This document shows positions 36,092 through 44,511 of a stretch of DNA of 64,000 nucleotides, in pieces; the first letter of the stretch is position 1, and every line of letters starts with the position of its first letter. This stretch comes from Rhodomicrobium sp. (GTDB lineage: Bacteria > Pseudomonadota > Alphaproteobacteria > Rhizobiales > HXMU1428-3). The stretch spans positions 310,001 through 374,000 of the forward strand of contig BQJK01000002.1 in assembly GCA_021604665.1 (NCBI GenBank), in the 5' to 3' direction. The notes below the pieces were generated by a model. It was not told the DNA's origin and made no database searches. It saw only the letters and a list, made by a program, of their open reading frames with translations. The position numbers and the translations under genes are program-made.

Positions 36092-37732
36092 ATGGATCCG
36101 CTCAGCACTGTTTTTGCCGTTGCCTTATCTGGGATTGCAACACTTCTTACCTTGTATTTTGCCTCTCAGGCGCAAGATACGATCTTTTTCGTTCACATGA
36201 TTATATTTGCACTGGCAGCTGGGTTGTTCACAATCTACCTGGCTCGAAAATGTGATTTTAGCCGGGAGCAGATGGCAACGCCACAAGGTGATGACCCTGG
36301 TAGCTATCAGGGCACTTATAGTGACGGTATTGTTCGGCTGGGTGTAATCGCCACTATTTTCTGGGGTATTGTGGGTTTTACAGTTGGTGTTGTTATTGCC
36401 TTTCAACTGGCCTTCCCGGCATTGAATTTTGACCTTCCTTTTACGAATTTTGGACGGCTACGGCCCTTACATACCTCGGCGGTAATTTTTGCCTTTGGCG
36501 GCAATGCGCTGATTGCGACCAGCCTTTACATTGTGCAACGCACCTGCCGGGTGCGGTTGGCATTTGAGCCGCTGGCCTGGTTTGTTTTTTGGGGCTATCA
36601 GCTCTTTATTGTTTTGGCTGCGACCGGCTATCTTATGGGTTCAACCCAGGCAAAAGAATATGCTGAGCCTGAATGGTATGTTGATCTGTGGCTGACAGTT
36701 GTTTGGGTTGCTTATCTCTTAGTGTTCATGATGACGCTAATGCGCCGGAAAGAGCCGCATATTTATGTGGCGAACTGGTTTTTCTTAAGCTTCATTGTTA
36801 CCGTTGCTATGCTGCATGTGGTCAATGGGTTGGCGCTGCCAGTTTCTCCCTTTGGTTCTCACAGCTATGCAGCTTTCTCTGGTGTCCAAAGTGCGCTGGT
36901 TCAGTGGTGGTACGGCCATAATGCGGTTGGCTTTTTCCTGACAGCCGGCTTTTTGGGCATGATGTATTATTTCATTCCGAAACAGGCAAACCGGCCGGTT
37001 TATTCTTATCGCCTTTCGATCATCCATTTCTGGTCACTTATTTTCCTTTATATCTGGGCAGGCCCGCACCATTTGCATTACACAGCGCTGCCTGATTGGG
37101 CACAAACACTTGGTATGGTGTTTTCTGTGATGTTGTGGATGCCAAGCTGGGGCGGAATGATCAATGGTTTGATGACCCTTTCCGGTGCTTGGGACAAATT
37201 ACGAACTGACCCGATCTTGCGGATGCTGGTTGCGTCTGTAGCGTTTTATGGCATGTCCACTTTTGAAGGGCCTTTGATGTCTATCCGTTCTGTAAACGGG
37301 CTTAGCCACTATACGGACTGGACCATTGGCCATGTGCATTCTGGGGCGCTTGGCTGGAACGCGCTGATTAGTTTTGGAGCGATATATTATCTGGCTCCCA
37401 AACTCTGGAGCCGCCGCGAAATGTACAGCCTAAGACTTATCAACTGGCATTTCTGGATTGCGACGCTTGGTATTGTTATTTACGCCGCGTCTATGTGGGT
37501 CTCCGGTATTACACAGGGGCTTATGTGGCGTGAGTATAATGCGGATGGTTTCCTTGTTTATTCCTTCGCCGAAACCGTTTTGATATTGCATCCGTTTTAT
37601 GTGATGCGGGCTGTTGGTGGGCTTATGTTCCTGTTTGGCGCATGGATCATGGCTTATAATGTATGGCGCACCATACGGGGTGAACGCCGTGTTGATCAGC
37701 CTGTTTCTGAAGTCATCACAGTGGGAGCTTAA
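36092..37732 (+). CDS. ccoN: cbb3-type cytochrome c oxidase subunit I CcoN
   Basis: Catalytic heme-copper subunit with about 14 membrane segments over 546 residues. Conserved histidine regions include [49 protein letters not shown] and [17 protein letters not shown], carrying ligands for heme b, heme b3 and CuB. It reduces oxygen to water with high affinity. About 60 extra N-terminal residues (one or two helices) are normal in alphaproteobacterial FixN/CcoN. AGGGGAA precedes the ATG. First gene of the cco operon behind the FNR box. Confidence 0.97.
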   Translation: MDPLSTVFAVALSGIATLLTLYFASQAQDTIFFVHMIIFALAAGLFTIYLARKCDFSREQMATPQGDDPGSYQGTYSDGIVRLGVIATIFWGIVGFTVGVVIAFQLAFPALNFDLPFTNFGRLRPLHTSAVIFAFGGNALIATSLYIVQRTCRVRLAFEPLAWFVFWGYQLFIVLAATGYLMGSTQAKEYAEPEWYVDLWLTVVWVAYLLVFMMTLMRRKEPHIYVANWFFLSFIVTVAMLHVVNGLALPVSPFGSHSYAAFSGVQSALVQWWYGHNAVGFFLTAGFLGMMYYFIPKQANRPVYSYRLSIIHFWSLIFLYIWAGPHHLHYTALPDWAQTLGMVFSVMLWMPSWGGMINGLMTLSGAWDKLRTDPILRMLVASVAFYGMSTFEGPLMSIRSVNGLSHYTDWTIGHVHSGALGWNALISFGAIYYLAPKLWSRREMYSLRLINWHFWIATLGIVIYAASMWVSGITQGLMWREYNADGFLVYSFAETVLILHPFYVMRAVGGLMFLFGAWIMAYNVWRTIRGERRVDQPVSEVITVGA

Positions 37733-37735
37733 GCG

Positions 37736-38458
37736 ATGTTTAGCCATAAAATTATTGAGAAAAATAGCACGCTGCTACTTGTTTTGAGCCTGCTGGTTGT
37801 TACCATTGGCGGTATTATTGAGATTGTGCCAACCTTCTATCTCGAAAATACAATTGAGAAGGTGAAGGGCATGCGTCCTTATTCACCGCTTGAGCTGATG
37901 GGGCATAATATTTACAAGCGCGAAGGCTGTAACCTTTGTCATAGTCAAATGATCCGCCCATTCCGGGATGAGGTTGAGCGCTATGGCCATTACTCACTTG
38001 CAGCTGAGAGCATGTATGATCATCCGTTTGTGTGGGGCTCTAAACGTACGGGGCCGGACCTTGCGCGTGTTGGTGGTCGCTATTCTGATGAATGGCACCG
38101 CGAGCATTTAAAGGACCCGCGCAGTGTGGTGCCAGAATCTATTATGCCTGGTTACCCCTTCTTGAAAGCGCCATTGAAAGTTCATGATATTGCCGCTCAT
38201 TTGAGAGCAAATCAGCGGCTTGGTGTGCCTTATACCGAGGAGCAAATTGAAGCTGCTGCGGTTGATATGGTCTCACAGGCTGACCCTGATTCAGATGGTG
38301 CGGAGGATGTTGTAAGCCGGTATCCCAAAGCGCAAGTGCGTGACTTTGACGGCGACCCCACAACTCTAACCGAGATGGATGCGCTGATTGCGTACCTGCA
38401 AATGCTTGGGACACTGGTTGATTTCTCAACTTATAGCGTTGAAGAGAATTCTAGATAG
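37736..38458 (+). CDS. ccoO: cbb3-type oxidase monoheme subunit II CcoO
   Basis: N-terminal membrane anchor (about residues 13-32) and a periplasmic c-type domain with one heme site CNLCHS (Cys65, Cys68, His69) and family segments [16 protein letters not shown] and [19 protein letters not shown]. It passes electrons to CcoN. 240 residues. It begins three bases after ccoN. Confidence 0.97.
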   Translation: MFSHKIIEKNSTLLLVLSLLVVTIGGIIEIVPTFYLENTIEKVKGMRPYSPLELMGHNIYKREGCNLCHSQMIRPFRDEVERYGHYSLAAESMYDHPFVWGSKRTGPDLARVGGRYSDEWHREHLKDPRSVVPESIMPGYPFLKAPLKVHDIAAHLRANQRLGVPYTEEQIEAAAVDMVSQADPDSDGAEDVVSRYPKAQVRDFDGDPTTLTEMDALIAYLQMLGTLVDFSTYSVEENSR

Positions 38459-38467
38459 GGGCCATCA

Positions 38468-38641
38468 ATGGATCTTTACACCGAGTTACGCCAGTTTGCT
38501 GATAGCTGGGGCCTTTTATATATGATGTTGATTTTTATTGTCGTGCTGTTCTTTGTGTTCCGCCCCGGCTCTAAATCTTATTACGAACATCAAGCTCGCA
38601 TTCCCCTTGATGAGGAGACTTCGCCAGATGACAAAAAATGA
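38468..38641 (+). CDS. ccoQ: cbb3-type oxidase small subunit CcoQ
   Basis: A 57-residue protein starting MDLYTELRQFADSWGL with one membrane helix (about residues 16-33) followed by FRPGSKSYYEHQARIPL, the usual CcoQ pattern. CcoQ stabilises the oxidase, in particular its CcoP contact. It starts nine bases after ccoO and overlaps ccoP by 14 bases. Confidence 0.93.
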   Translation: MDLYTELRQFADSWGLLYMMLIFIVVLFFVFRPGSKSYYEHQARIPLDEETSPDDKK

Positions 38642-39491
38642 AATTGATGAAATTAGCGGCACTGAAACAACCGGCCATGACTGGGATGGTATTCGCGAGC
38701 TGGATACACCAATGCCGCGCTGGTGGCTGTGGACCTTCTATGCCTGTATTTTGTTTTCCTTAGTCTATGTTATTCTTTACCCGGCAATTCCGTTGGTGAA
38801 TGGCGCGACAAAAGGGTGGCTTGGCTACTCCACAAGGATTGAGCTGAAAAACTCGATTGATGTTGCACTTGATGAGCAAAAAGAGTCTCGTCTAAAAATT
38901 GAGAATGCCAGCCTTGCAGAAATCAAAGCTGACCCAACGCTGCTTTCATTTGCACAAGCTGGCGGGCGGGCAGCATTTAAAGTGAATTGTATTCAGTGCC
39001 ATGGCAGCGGTGCTGAAGGCTCTAAAGGCAACCCTAATCTGAATGATGATGACTGGTTATGGGGCGGCTCTCTGGAGACAATTCATCAGACTATTCTCCA
39101 TGGCATTCGTTATGAACAGGATGATGATACCCGTTTGTCCCAGATGCCAGCATTTGGAACAGATGAACTTCTTACACCAGCTGAGATTGATGCTGTGGCC
39201 GATTATGTTATCAGTCTCTCCAAAGCTGAAACACCACCCGGTGGTGAAGGGGCTGATCTATTTGCGGCAAATTGCGCCAGTTGTCATGGTGAAAACGGCG
39301 GCGGCAACCCTGAGATGGGTGCCCCTGCGCTCAATGACCAGATCTGGCTATATGGCGGGTCTAAGGAAACCGTGGTAGAATCTATTACCAAATCGCGCAG
39401 AGCGGTTATGCCGGCCTGGGCCGCACGGCTGGATGCAGCAACCATCAAACAATTGGCCATTTATGTCCATGGGCTTGGCGGCGGTCAGTGA
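38628..39491 (+). CDS. ccoP: cbb3-type oxidase diheme subunit III CcoP
   Basis: A cytoplasmic N-terminus with the family segment WDGIRELDTPMPRWWLW, a membrane anchor (about residues 34-52), and two cytochrome c domains with CIQCH (121-125) and CASCH (216-220). It accepts electrons from cytochrome c or bc1. ATG 38628 inside the ccoQ end is chosen because homologues start here; the open frame extends further upstream without a match. 287 residues. Confidence 0.96.
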   Translation: MTKNEIDEISGTETTGHDWDGIRELDTPMPRWWLWTFYACILFSLVYVILYPAIPLVNGATKGWLGYSTRIELKNSIDVALDEQKESRLKIENASLAEIKADPTLLSFAQAGGRAAFKVNCIQCHGSGAEGSKGNPNLNDDDWLWGGSLETIHQTILHGIRYEQDDDTRLSQMPAFGTDELLTPAEIDAVADYVISLSKAETPPGGEGADLFAANCASCHGENGGGNPEMGAPALNDQIWLYGGSKETVVESITKSRRAVMPAWAARLDAATIKQLAIYVHGLGGGQ

Positions 39492-39502
39492 CCATTTATA
39501 AC

Positions 39503-39533
39503 GAGGGGAGCTACTCGTTTCATGGCTCCCCTC
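39503..39533 (+). terminator. Hairpin between ccoP and ccoG
   Basis: Perfect 9-bp stem GAGGGGAGC/GCTCCCCTC with a 13-base loop, followed only by TTCTCC. It could be a weak terminator or stabilise the ccoNOQP 3' end, so that the assembly genes ccoGHIS are made at lower level. Confidence 0.6.
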
Positions 39534-39678
39534 TTCTCCACTTTGCCCCCAATGGCTTTTCTCTAGCTGCTAGAAGAGGCATCGCTCCTATTCAAGATGT
39601 TTCGGGCTGCTTTCTTAATCTTTAGGCCCGCGGCTTCCTAACTGTTTTTTTAGATAGATAGTCATTAAGGCGTGCCAG

Positions 39679-41169
39679 ATGACCAAAAACTTACCCTTAG
39701 AACAATTTGATGTTGAAGCCGTCAATAAGGATGGGGCTCAGAAACTTTTTCAAGCCAGTGAGAAGATCTATCCCAAGCGGGTTGAAGGCACATACCGCCA
39801 GGTAAAATGGATTATCATGACGTTTTGTCTGATGGTTTATTACATTACCCCATGGCTACGCTGGGAGCGGGGTGCGCATGCCCCTGACCAGGCGGTGTTG
39901 ATCGACATGGCCAACCGGCGCTTTTATTTCTTTTTCATCGAGATATGGCCACAAGAATTTTACTATGTTGCCGGGCTATTGATCATGGCGGGGATTGGGC
40001 TTTTTCTTGTCACCTCTGTTTGGGGCCGTGCCTGGTGTGGATATGCCTGCCCGCAAACAGTGTGGGTTGACCTTTTCCTCGTTGTTGAGCGCTATTTTGA
40101 GGGGGATCGCAACGCCCGCATTAAGCTGGATAATGGCCCGCTTACCACGCGCAAAATAATGATTAAAGCCGGCAAGCATATTAGCTGGTTACTGATCGCT
40201 ATCGCCACCGGCGGGGCGTGGATTTTTTACTTTGCAGATGCGCCAACCTTGCTGATGGATTTTATTACCCTTCAAGCGCCGATCATAGCCTATTCCACGG
40301 TGGCTATTTTAACGGCGACGACTTATGTGCTCGGTGGAATTTTGAGAGAGCAGGTGTGTACTTACATGTGCCCTTGGCCGCGCATTCAAGCAGCCATGCT
40401 TGATGAAGAAAGCCTTGTAGTTACTTATAATGATTATCGCGGTGAACCGCGGCGGGCCCATAAGCGCAAAGCGGAAGCTGAGGGCCTTGAAGCTGGTGAT
40501 TGTATCGATTGTAATAAATGCGTTGTGGTTTGCCCTATGGGTATTGATATCCGCGATGGGCAGCAGCTTGAATGCATTACGTGCGCGCTATGTATTGATG
40601 CCTGCGATAGCGTGATGGACAAAACAGGCAGTCCGCGCGGTCTTATCTCTTATGCGACTTTGAAGGACTATGAAAAAGCCAAGGCAGGCATAACTGAAGA
40701 TAAGCACAAGCCTATTTTGTTTCGGCCGCGCACACTGCTATATTCAGCTATCTGGTGTCTTCTTGGCCTGGCCATGGTGTTTGTTTTGGCAACCCGTAGC
40801 CGACTTGATGTTAACGTGCTGCATGACCGAAACCCGCTTGTTGTGCAACTGGCCGATGGCTCGCTACGCAATGGTTATACCGTTAAAATTCTGAACATGC
40901 AGCCGCACCCGTTTATGGCTGAGCTGTTATTTGATGGGTTACCGAATGCCAGAATGCGTATCGCTGGCGATGGACAGAAAAGCTTTGCGATGGGGGAGAG
41001 CTATAAGCTGGAGCTGGATCCGGATAAACTCCGGCAAATGAAGATTTACGTGACCTTGCCTAAAGATGCGGTACCGGCAGGTGATATAGCTTTCCGCTTT
41101 ATAGCGAAGATTCCTGAAATTGAAGAATATCACGAGTCTGAAGCTAATTTTCATATTAAACGCAAATAA
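39679..41169 (+). CDS. ccoG: CcoG (FixG/RdxA) iron-sulfur membrane protein
   Basis: A 496-residue protein with five or six membrane segments, polyferredoxin-like motifs (GRAWCGYACPQTVWVDLF, EQVCTYMCPWPRIQAAM) and two 4Fe-4S clusters (DCIDCNKCVVVCPMGIDIR, CITCALCIDACDSVM), then a C-terminal beta domain. In Rhodobacter CcoG has been shown to act as a cupric reductase for cbb3 oxidase assembly. It leads the ccoGHIS group, 187 bases after ccoP. Confidence 0.96.
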   Translation: MTKNLPLEQFDVEAVNKDGAQKLFQASEKIYPKRVEGTYRQVKWIIMTFCLMVYYITPWLRWERGAHAPDQAVLIDMANRRFYFFFIEIWPQEFYYVAGLLIMAGIGLFLVTSVWGRAWCGYACPQTVWVDLFLVVERYFEGDRNARIKLDNGPLTTRKIMIKAGKHISWLLIAIATGGAWIFYFADAPTLLMDFITLQAPIIAYSTVAILTATTYVLGGILREQVCTYMCPWPRIQAAMLDEESLVVTYNDYRGEPRRAHKRKAEAEGLEAGDCIDCNKCVVVCPMGIDIRDGQQLECITCALCIDACDSVMDKTGSPRGLISYATLKDYEKAKAGITEDKHKPILFRPRTLLYSAIWCLLGLAMVFVLATRSRLDVNVLHDRNPLVVQLADGSLRNGYTVKILNMQPHPFMAELLFDGLPNARMRIAGDGQKSFAMGESYKLELDPDKLRQMKIYVTLPKDAVPAGDIAFRFIAKIPEIEEYHESEANFHIKRK

Positions 41170-41181
41170 GAAAGCAGTGCC

Positions 41182-41823
41182 ATGACAGGAGAAGCGAATA
41201 GGCCAGATCGTCAAGACCGCGAGCTGAGTGAGCCAAAGCATAGCGTACCTTCAGAAGAAAATAGCGAGCAACCTCGCTTTACCGGACGCCATATGCTCTA
41301 TGTGATGCTTGCTTTTTTCATCACCATCCTCACCGTGAATATGACAATGGTGTATTTCTCGCGCTCCAGCTGGACGGGGCTTGTTGTGAAAAACAGCTAT
41401 GTAGCTAGCCAGAAATTCAACCACCGTGTGAAAGCGCAGGAAACTCTAATGGCCGCCGGATGGCAAGCCAAGCTGGATGAGATGGAGGGGCGCGTTATTT
41501 TTCTTGTCAGTCGCACTGGTCTTACCGTGCCGCGCTGTGATGTTAGGCTTGATGTGACCCGGCCGATGGGGGAATCTGAAGACCAACACATAAACCTCAT
41601 TGCAGTTAAAGACCCTAGCGGCGAAGCTGTAGCTGGCAATGGCCCTGATCGGAAAAGCCAGACTGCCTATGGTTTGCCGAAAACTCTGCTCTCTGGCCGG
41701 TGGGATCTTGTATTTCATGCGGATTGTGCTGAAGCGCCTGGAGTGATTGAGCGGGGCTATCGACTAAGGGATGGCCAGCAACTTTCATTTCGCTCAGCGT
41801 TTTATAAGGTGGAGGATGAGTAA
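41182..41823 (+). CDS. ccoH: cbb3 oxidase assembly protein CcoH (FixH)
   Basis: A single N-terminal membrane helix (about residues 38-58) and a periplasmic FixH domain with YFSRSSWTGLVVKNSYVASQ, which includes the typical WTGLVVxNxYxAS segment, and LLSGRWDLVFHADCA. Needed for stable cbb3 assembly. 213 residues, slightly long because of a charged N-terminus of about 35 residues. It starts 12 bases after ccoG, and its stop shares one base with the ccoI start. Confidence 0.93.
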   Translation: MTGEANRPDRQDRELSEPKHSVPSEENSEQPRFTGRHMLYVMLAFFITILTVNMTMVYFSRSSWTGLVVKNSYVASQKFNHRVKAQETLMAAGWQAKLDEMEGRVIFLVSRTGLTVPRCDVRLDVTRPMGESEDQHINLIAVKDPSGEAVAGNGPDRKSQTAYGLPKTLLSGRWDLVFHADCAEAPGVIERGYRLRDGQQLSFRSAFYKVEDE

Positions 41824-44279
41824 TGGCAGCCCCGGCTAGCCTCGTGCCTGTCAAAACGCCGCAAAGCACGCCGCTAGAAACGATAGCCTCATCTCCTAAT
41901 GCTGGCATTGCTTCCCTGGAGCCTGATGAACTGCAAGAGATTGAGCGCAGCACTCAAGATAATATTACCTCTGATGATGAATTAGCTTACTTCGTTCAGC
42001 AAACACCTGATGGATTGAAGCGGTTACTCTTTTTTGTGCCGACGATGAATTGCGCTGGCTGTATGCGTAAGATTGAGCGGCATTTTGAGGGGGATGACCG
42101 CTATAAGACTGTGCGCGTTAATCTTAGCCAGAAACAAGTGCTGTTTGAGTGGCCGGATGAGACCGGCAGTGGGACTGCTAAAACAACTGGCAAATCTGCT
42201 CCAATCGTTACAGGTTCAGAGATTGACAAAGAGCTTCGTCAATTGGGGTTTGATGTGCGCCCGTTAGCGGCGGCCGAAGAGAGCGCCGAGGCTGGCTCAA
42301 ATGAATTGCGCCAGCTTATCTGGTGCCTAGCGGTAGCAGGCTTTGCGGCAGCGAATGTTATGTTGCTGTCAGTCTCTGTTTGGTCTGGGGCCGACGGGGC
42401 AACGCGTGATCTATTCCACTGGCTTTCAGCGCTCATCGCTATTCCCGCCATTGCATATGCGGGGCGGCCTTTCTTTTCTTCAGCGGCGACAGCTTTGCGG
42501 GCCGGGCACTTAAATATGGATGTGCCGATTTCTCTGGCTGTTGTGCTGGCTGCCGGGCTTAGCCTTTATGAAACCTGGCAGCACGGGGAACATGCCTTTT
42601 TTGACGCTGCCATTAGCCTTTTATTCTTCCTGCTTATTGGCCGGGTGCTCGACAAGATGATGCGCGAGCGCGCCTTTTCAGGTGTGCGGCAGTTATTAGC
42701 GCTGAAAACTCAAACTGCGATGATGATCTCTGCTGAGGGTAAAACGCAGGCAGTGGCGGTCAAGACCATAAAGCCGGGGATGTTGCTCGCTATTGCGCCG
42801 GGTGAAACCTTACCAGTTGATGCTGAGGTTGTGGCGGGGGAGAGCGATGTTGATTGGTCGCTTGTTAATGGCGAATCTATACCAAGGCCCGCGCGCCAAG
42901 GGGACAAGCTGTTTAGTGGCCTTGTTAACCTGACCGGGCCGATGCAAGTTCGGGTCACGGCTGTTGGAGAGGATACACTGCTCTCTGATATTATCCGGAT
43001 GATGGAAAACGCTGAGGCAACGGCCCCCCATTTTCAGCGGGTGGCAGATAAAGCCGCGGCTATTTATGCCCCCGTTGTGCATATCGCGGCGTTGGTGACT
43101 TTCATTGGCTGGTTAATGGCAGGGCAAGCGGTTGATGCGGCGCTCTATACGGCAATTTCTGTATTAATTATCACCTGCCCTTGCGCATTAGGGCTTGCTG
43201 TGCCGGTTGTGCAGGTGGTTGCCAATGCCATAGCTTATCGGCAAGGCATTCTAATGAAGGATGGTAGCGCGTTAGAAAAGCTTGGCCAGGTTGATGCGGT
43301 TTATTTTGATAAAACTGGCACGCTGACGACGGGAATGCCTCAGCTTTCAGGCGCTTACTATCAAGCCTTTGACCTTTTACCAGCGGCCGCGAAACTGGCC
43401 GCTCACAGTTTACACCCGCTTTCAAAAGCTTTGGTTAAACTGGGTGATGAGCGCGGTGTTGATTGTGATGGTGATTTTATTAATCAGCTGGAAGTGCCAA
43501 GTGCTGGCATTGAGGGCTTGTTGGCTGGGCGAAGATATCGCATCGGCACCAAAGCGTGGTGCGAGATCCCCTCAGATCTTTCGGCCTTGCAAAATGCTGA
43601 GGTTAAAACTGGCGCGCTAACATTGTGGGTTTCAGCTTTGTCCCCTTCTGGAGAGCTGGAATTTGGGTTGTTCACATTTGAAGATGAATTGCGCCCGGGT
43701 GCTGCGCAAGTCACGCAATGGCTGCGAGATGCATCTCTCCCGCTCACTCTCCTTTCCGGGGACCGGGTTGAGGCGGCCAAACAAATGGCTGATGACCTGA
43801 AAATTGAGACTTACAAAGGTGAGCTGAAGCCTGCTGAAAAAGCTGCGGATATTATGCTAGCCGGGCGAGAAGGCCGCAAGGTGCTGATGATTGGTGATGG
43901 GATCAATGATGGCCCCTCATTGAAAGCGGCTTATGTCTCTGCCTCCCTCCAAAGCGCTAGTGACGTTGCGCAGGTGACGGCGGGATTTGTGATTATGGGC
44001 CGGGAGCTGACGCCGCTGATAGGTTTATTCAAACTGGCGGATAAAACCAAATGGCTGGTTCGTCAGAATTTTGCCCTTGCCGCGCTCTACAATCTTATCG
44101 CGGTGCCGCTGGCAGTGTTTGGCGGGGTGACCCCAATTGTTGCGGCGATTGCTATGTCTGCCTCTTCGTTAATTGTGACGCTAAACGCGCTGCGGCTTTA
44201 TTACCTGGCACGGCCAACAGAATGGCAGAGCGCTATAATGCCTAGCGAAAAGATGAGCCGCTTGAGGCAGAGCGCATGA
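41823..44279 (+). CDS. ccoI: Copper-exporting P1B-type ATPase CcoI (FixI)
   Basis: Delivers copper for the cbb3 oxidase. The N-terminal metal site is MNCAGCMRKIE (Cys77, Cys80), the membrane metal site is ITCPCALGLAVP (Cys452-Pro-Cys454), the phosphorylated Asp496 is in YFDKTGTLTTG, and the hinge motif is MIGDGINDGPSL. Eight hydrophobic segments are present over 818 residues. The first 60 residues are an unusual extension with no clear fold. Coupled with ccoH and ccoS by overlaps. Confidence 0.96.
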   Translation: MAAPASLVPVKTPQSTPLETIASSPNAGIASLEPDELQEIERSTQDNITSDDELAYFVQQTPDGLKRLLFFVPTMNCAGCMRKIERHFEGDDRYKTVRVNLSQKQVLFEWPDETGSGTAKTTGKSAPIVTGSEIDKELRQLGFDVRPLAAAEESAEAGSNELRQLIWCLAVAGFAAANVMLLSVSVWSGADGATRDLFHWLSALIAIPAIAYAGRPFFSSAATALRAGHLNMDVPISLAVVLAAGLSLYETWQHGEHAFFDAAISLLFFLLIGRVLDKMMRERAFSGVRQLLALKTQTAMMISAEGKTQAVAVKTIKPGMLLAIAPGETLPVDAEVVAGESDVDWSLVNGESIPRPARQGDKLFSGLVNLTGPMQVRVTAVGEDTLLSDIIRMMENAEATAPHFQRVADKAAAIYAPVVHIAALVTFIGWLMAGQAVDAALYTAISVLIITCPCALGLAVPVVQVVANAIAYRQGILMKDGSALEKLGQVDAVYFDKTGTLTTGMPQLSGAYYQAFDLLPAAAKLAAHSLHPLSKALVKLGDERGVDCDGDFINQLEVPSAGIEGLLAGRRYRIGTKAWCEIPSDLSALQNAEVKTGALTLWVSALSPSGELEFGLFTFEDELRPGAAQVTQWLRDASLPLTLLSGDRVEAAKQMADDLKIETYKGELKPAEKAADIMLAGREGRKVLMIGDGINDGPSLKAAYVSASLQSASDVAQVTAGFVIMGRELTPLIGLFKLADKTKWLVRQNFALAALYNLIAVPLAVFGGVTPIVAAIAMSASSLIVTLNALRLYYLARPTEWQSAIMPSEKMSRLRQSA

Positions 44280-44440
44280 GTAATTTGCTACTGCTTATTC
44301 CTTTAGCATTGTTGCTTGGTTTGCTTGGGTTAGCTGGCTTTATATGGTGCCTAAACCGGGATCAGTTTGATGATCTTGAAGGGGCAGCGCACCGCATTCT
44401 CGAAGATGAGGATGAGGATGAAGATGAAGATGAAGCGTGA
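44276..44440 (+). CDS. ccoS: cbb3 oxidase maturation protein CcoS with acidic tail
   Basis: A 54-residue protein with one N-terminal membrane helix (about residues 3-23), then the family motif WCLNRDQFDDLEGAAHRIL. CcoS is required for putting heme b and copper into the oxidase. The last 13 residues are an almost pure Asp-Glu run (EDEDEDEDEDEA), encoded by repeated GATGAG/GATGAA codons. It overlaps ccoI by ATGA and ends the operon. Confidence 0.92.
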   Translation: MSNLLLLIPLALLLGLLGLAGFIWCLNRDQFDDLEGAAHRILEDEDEDEDEDEA

Positions 44441-44511
44441 GCGCTTATGTGATTTTGGGTTTTATCCCAAGCCTCATGCCGCGCTCAGCCCTTAGGTTTT
44501 TATCTTCAATT

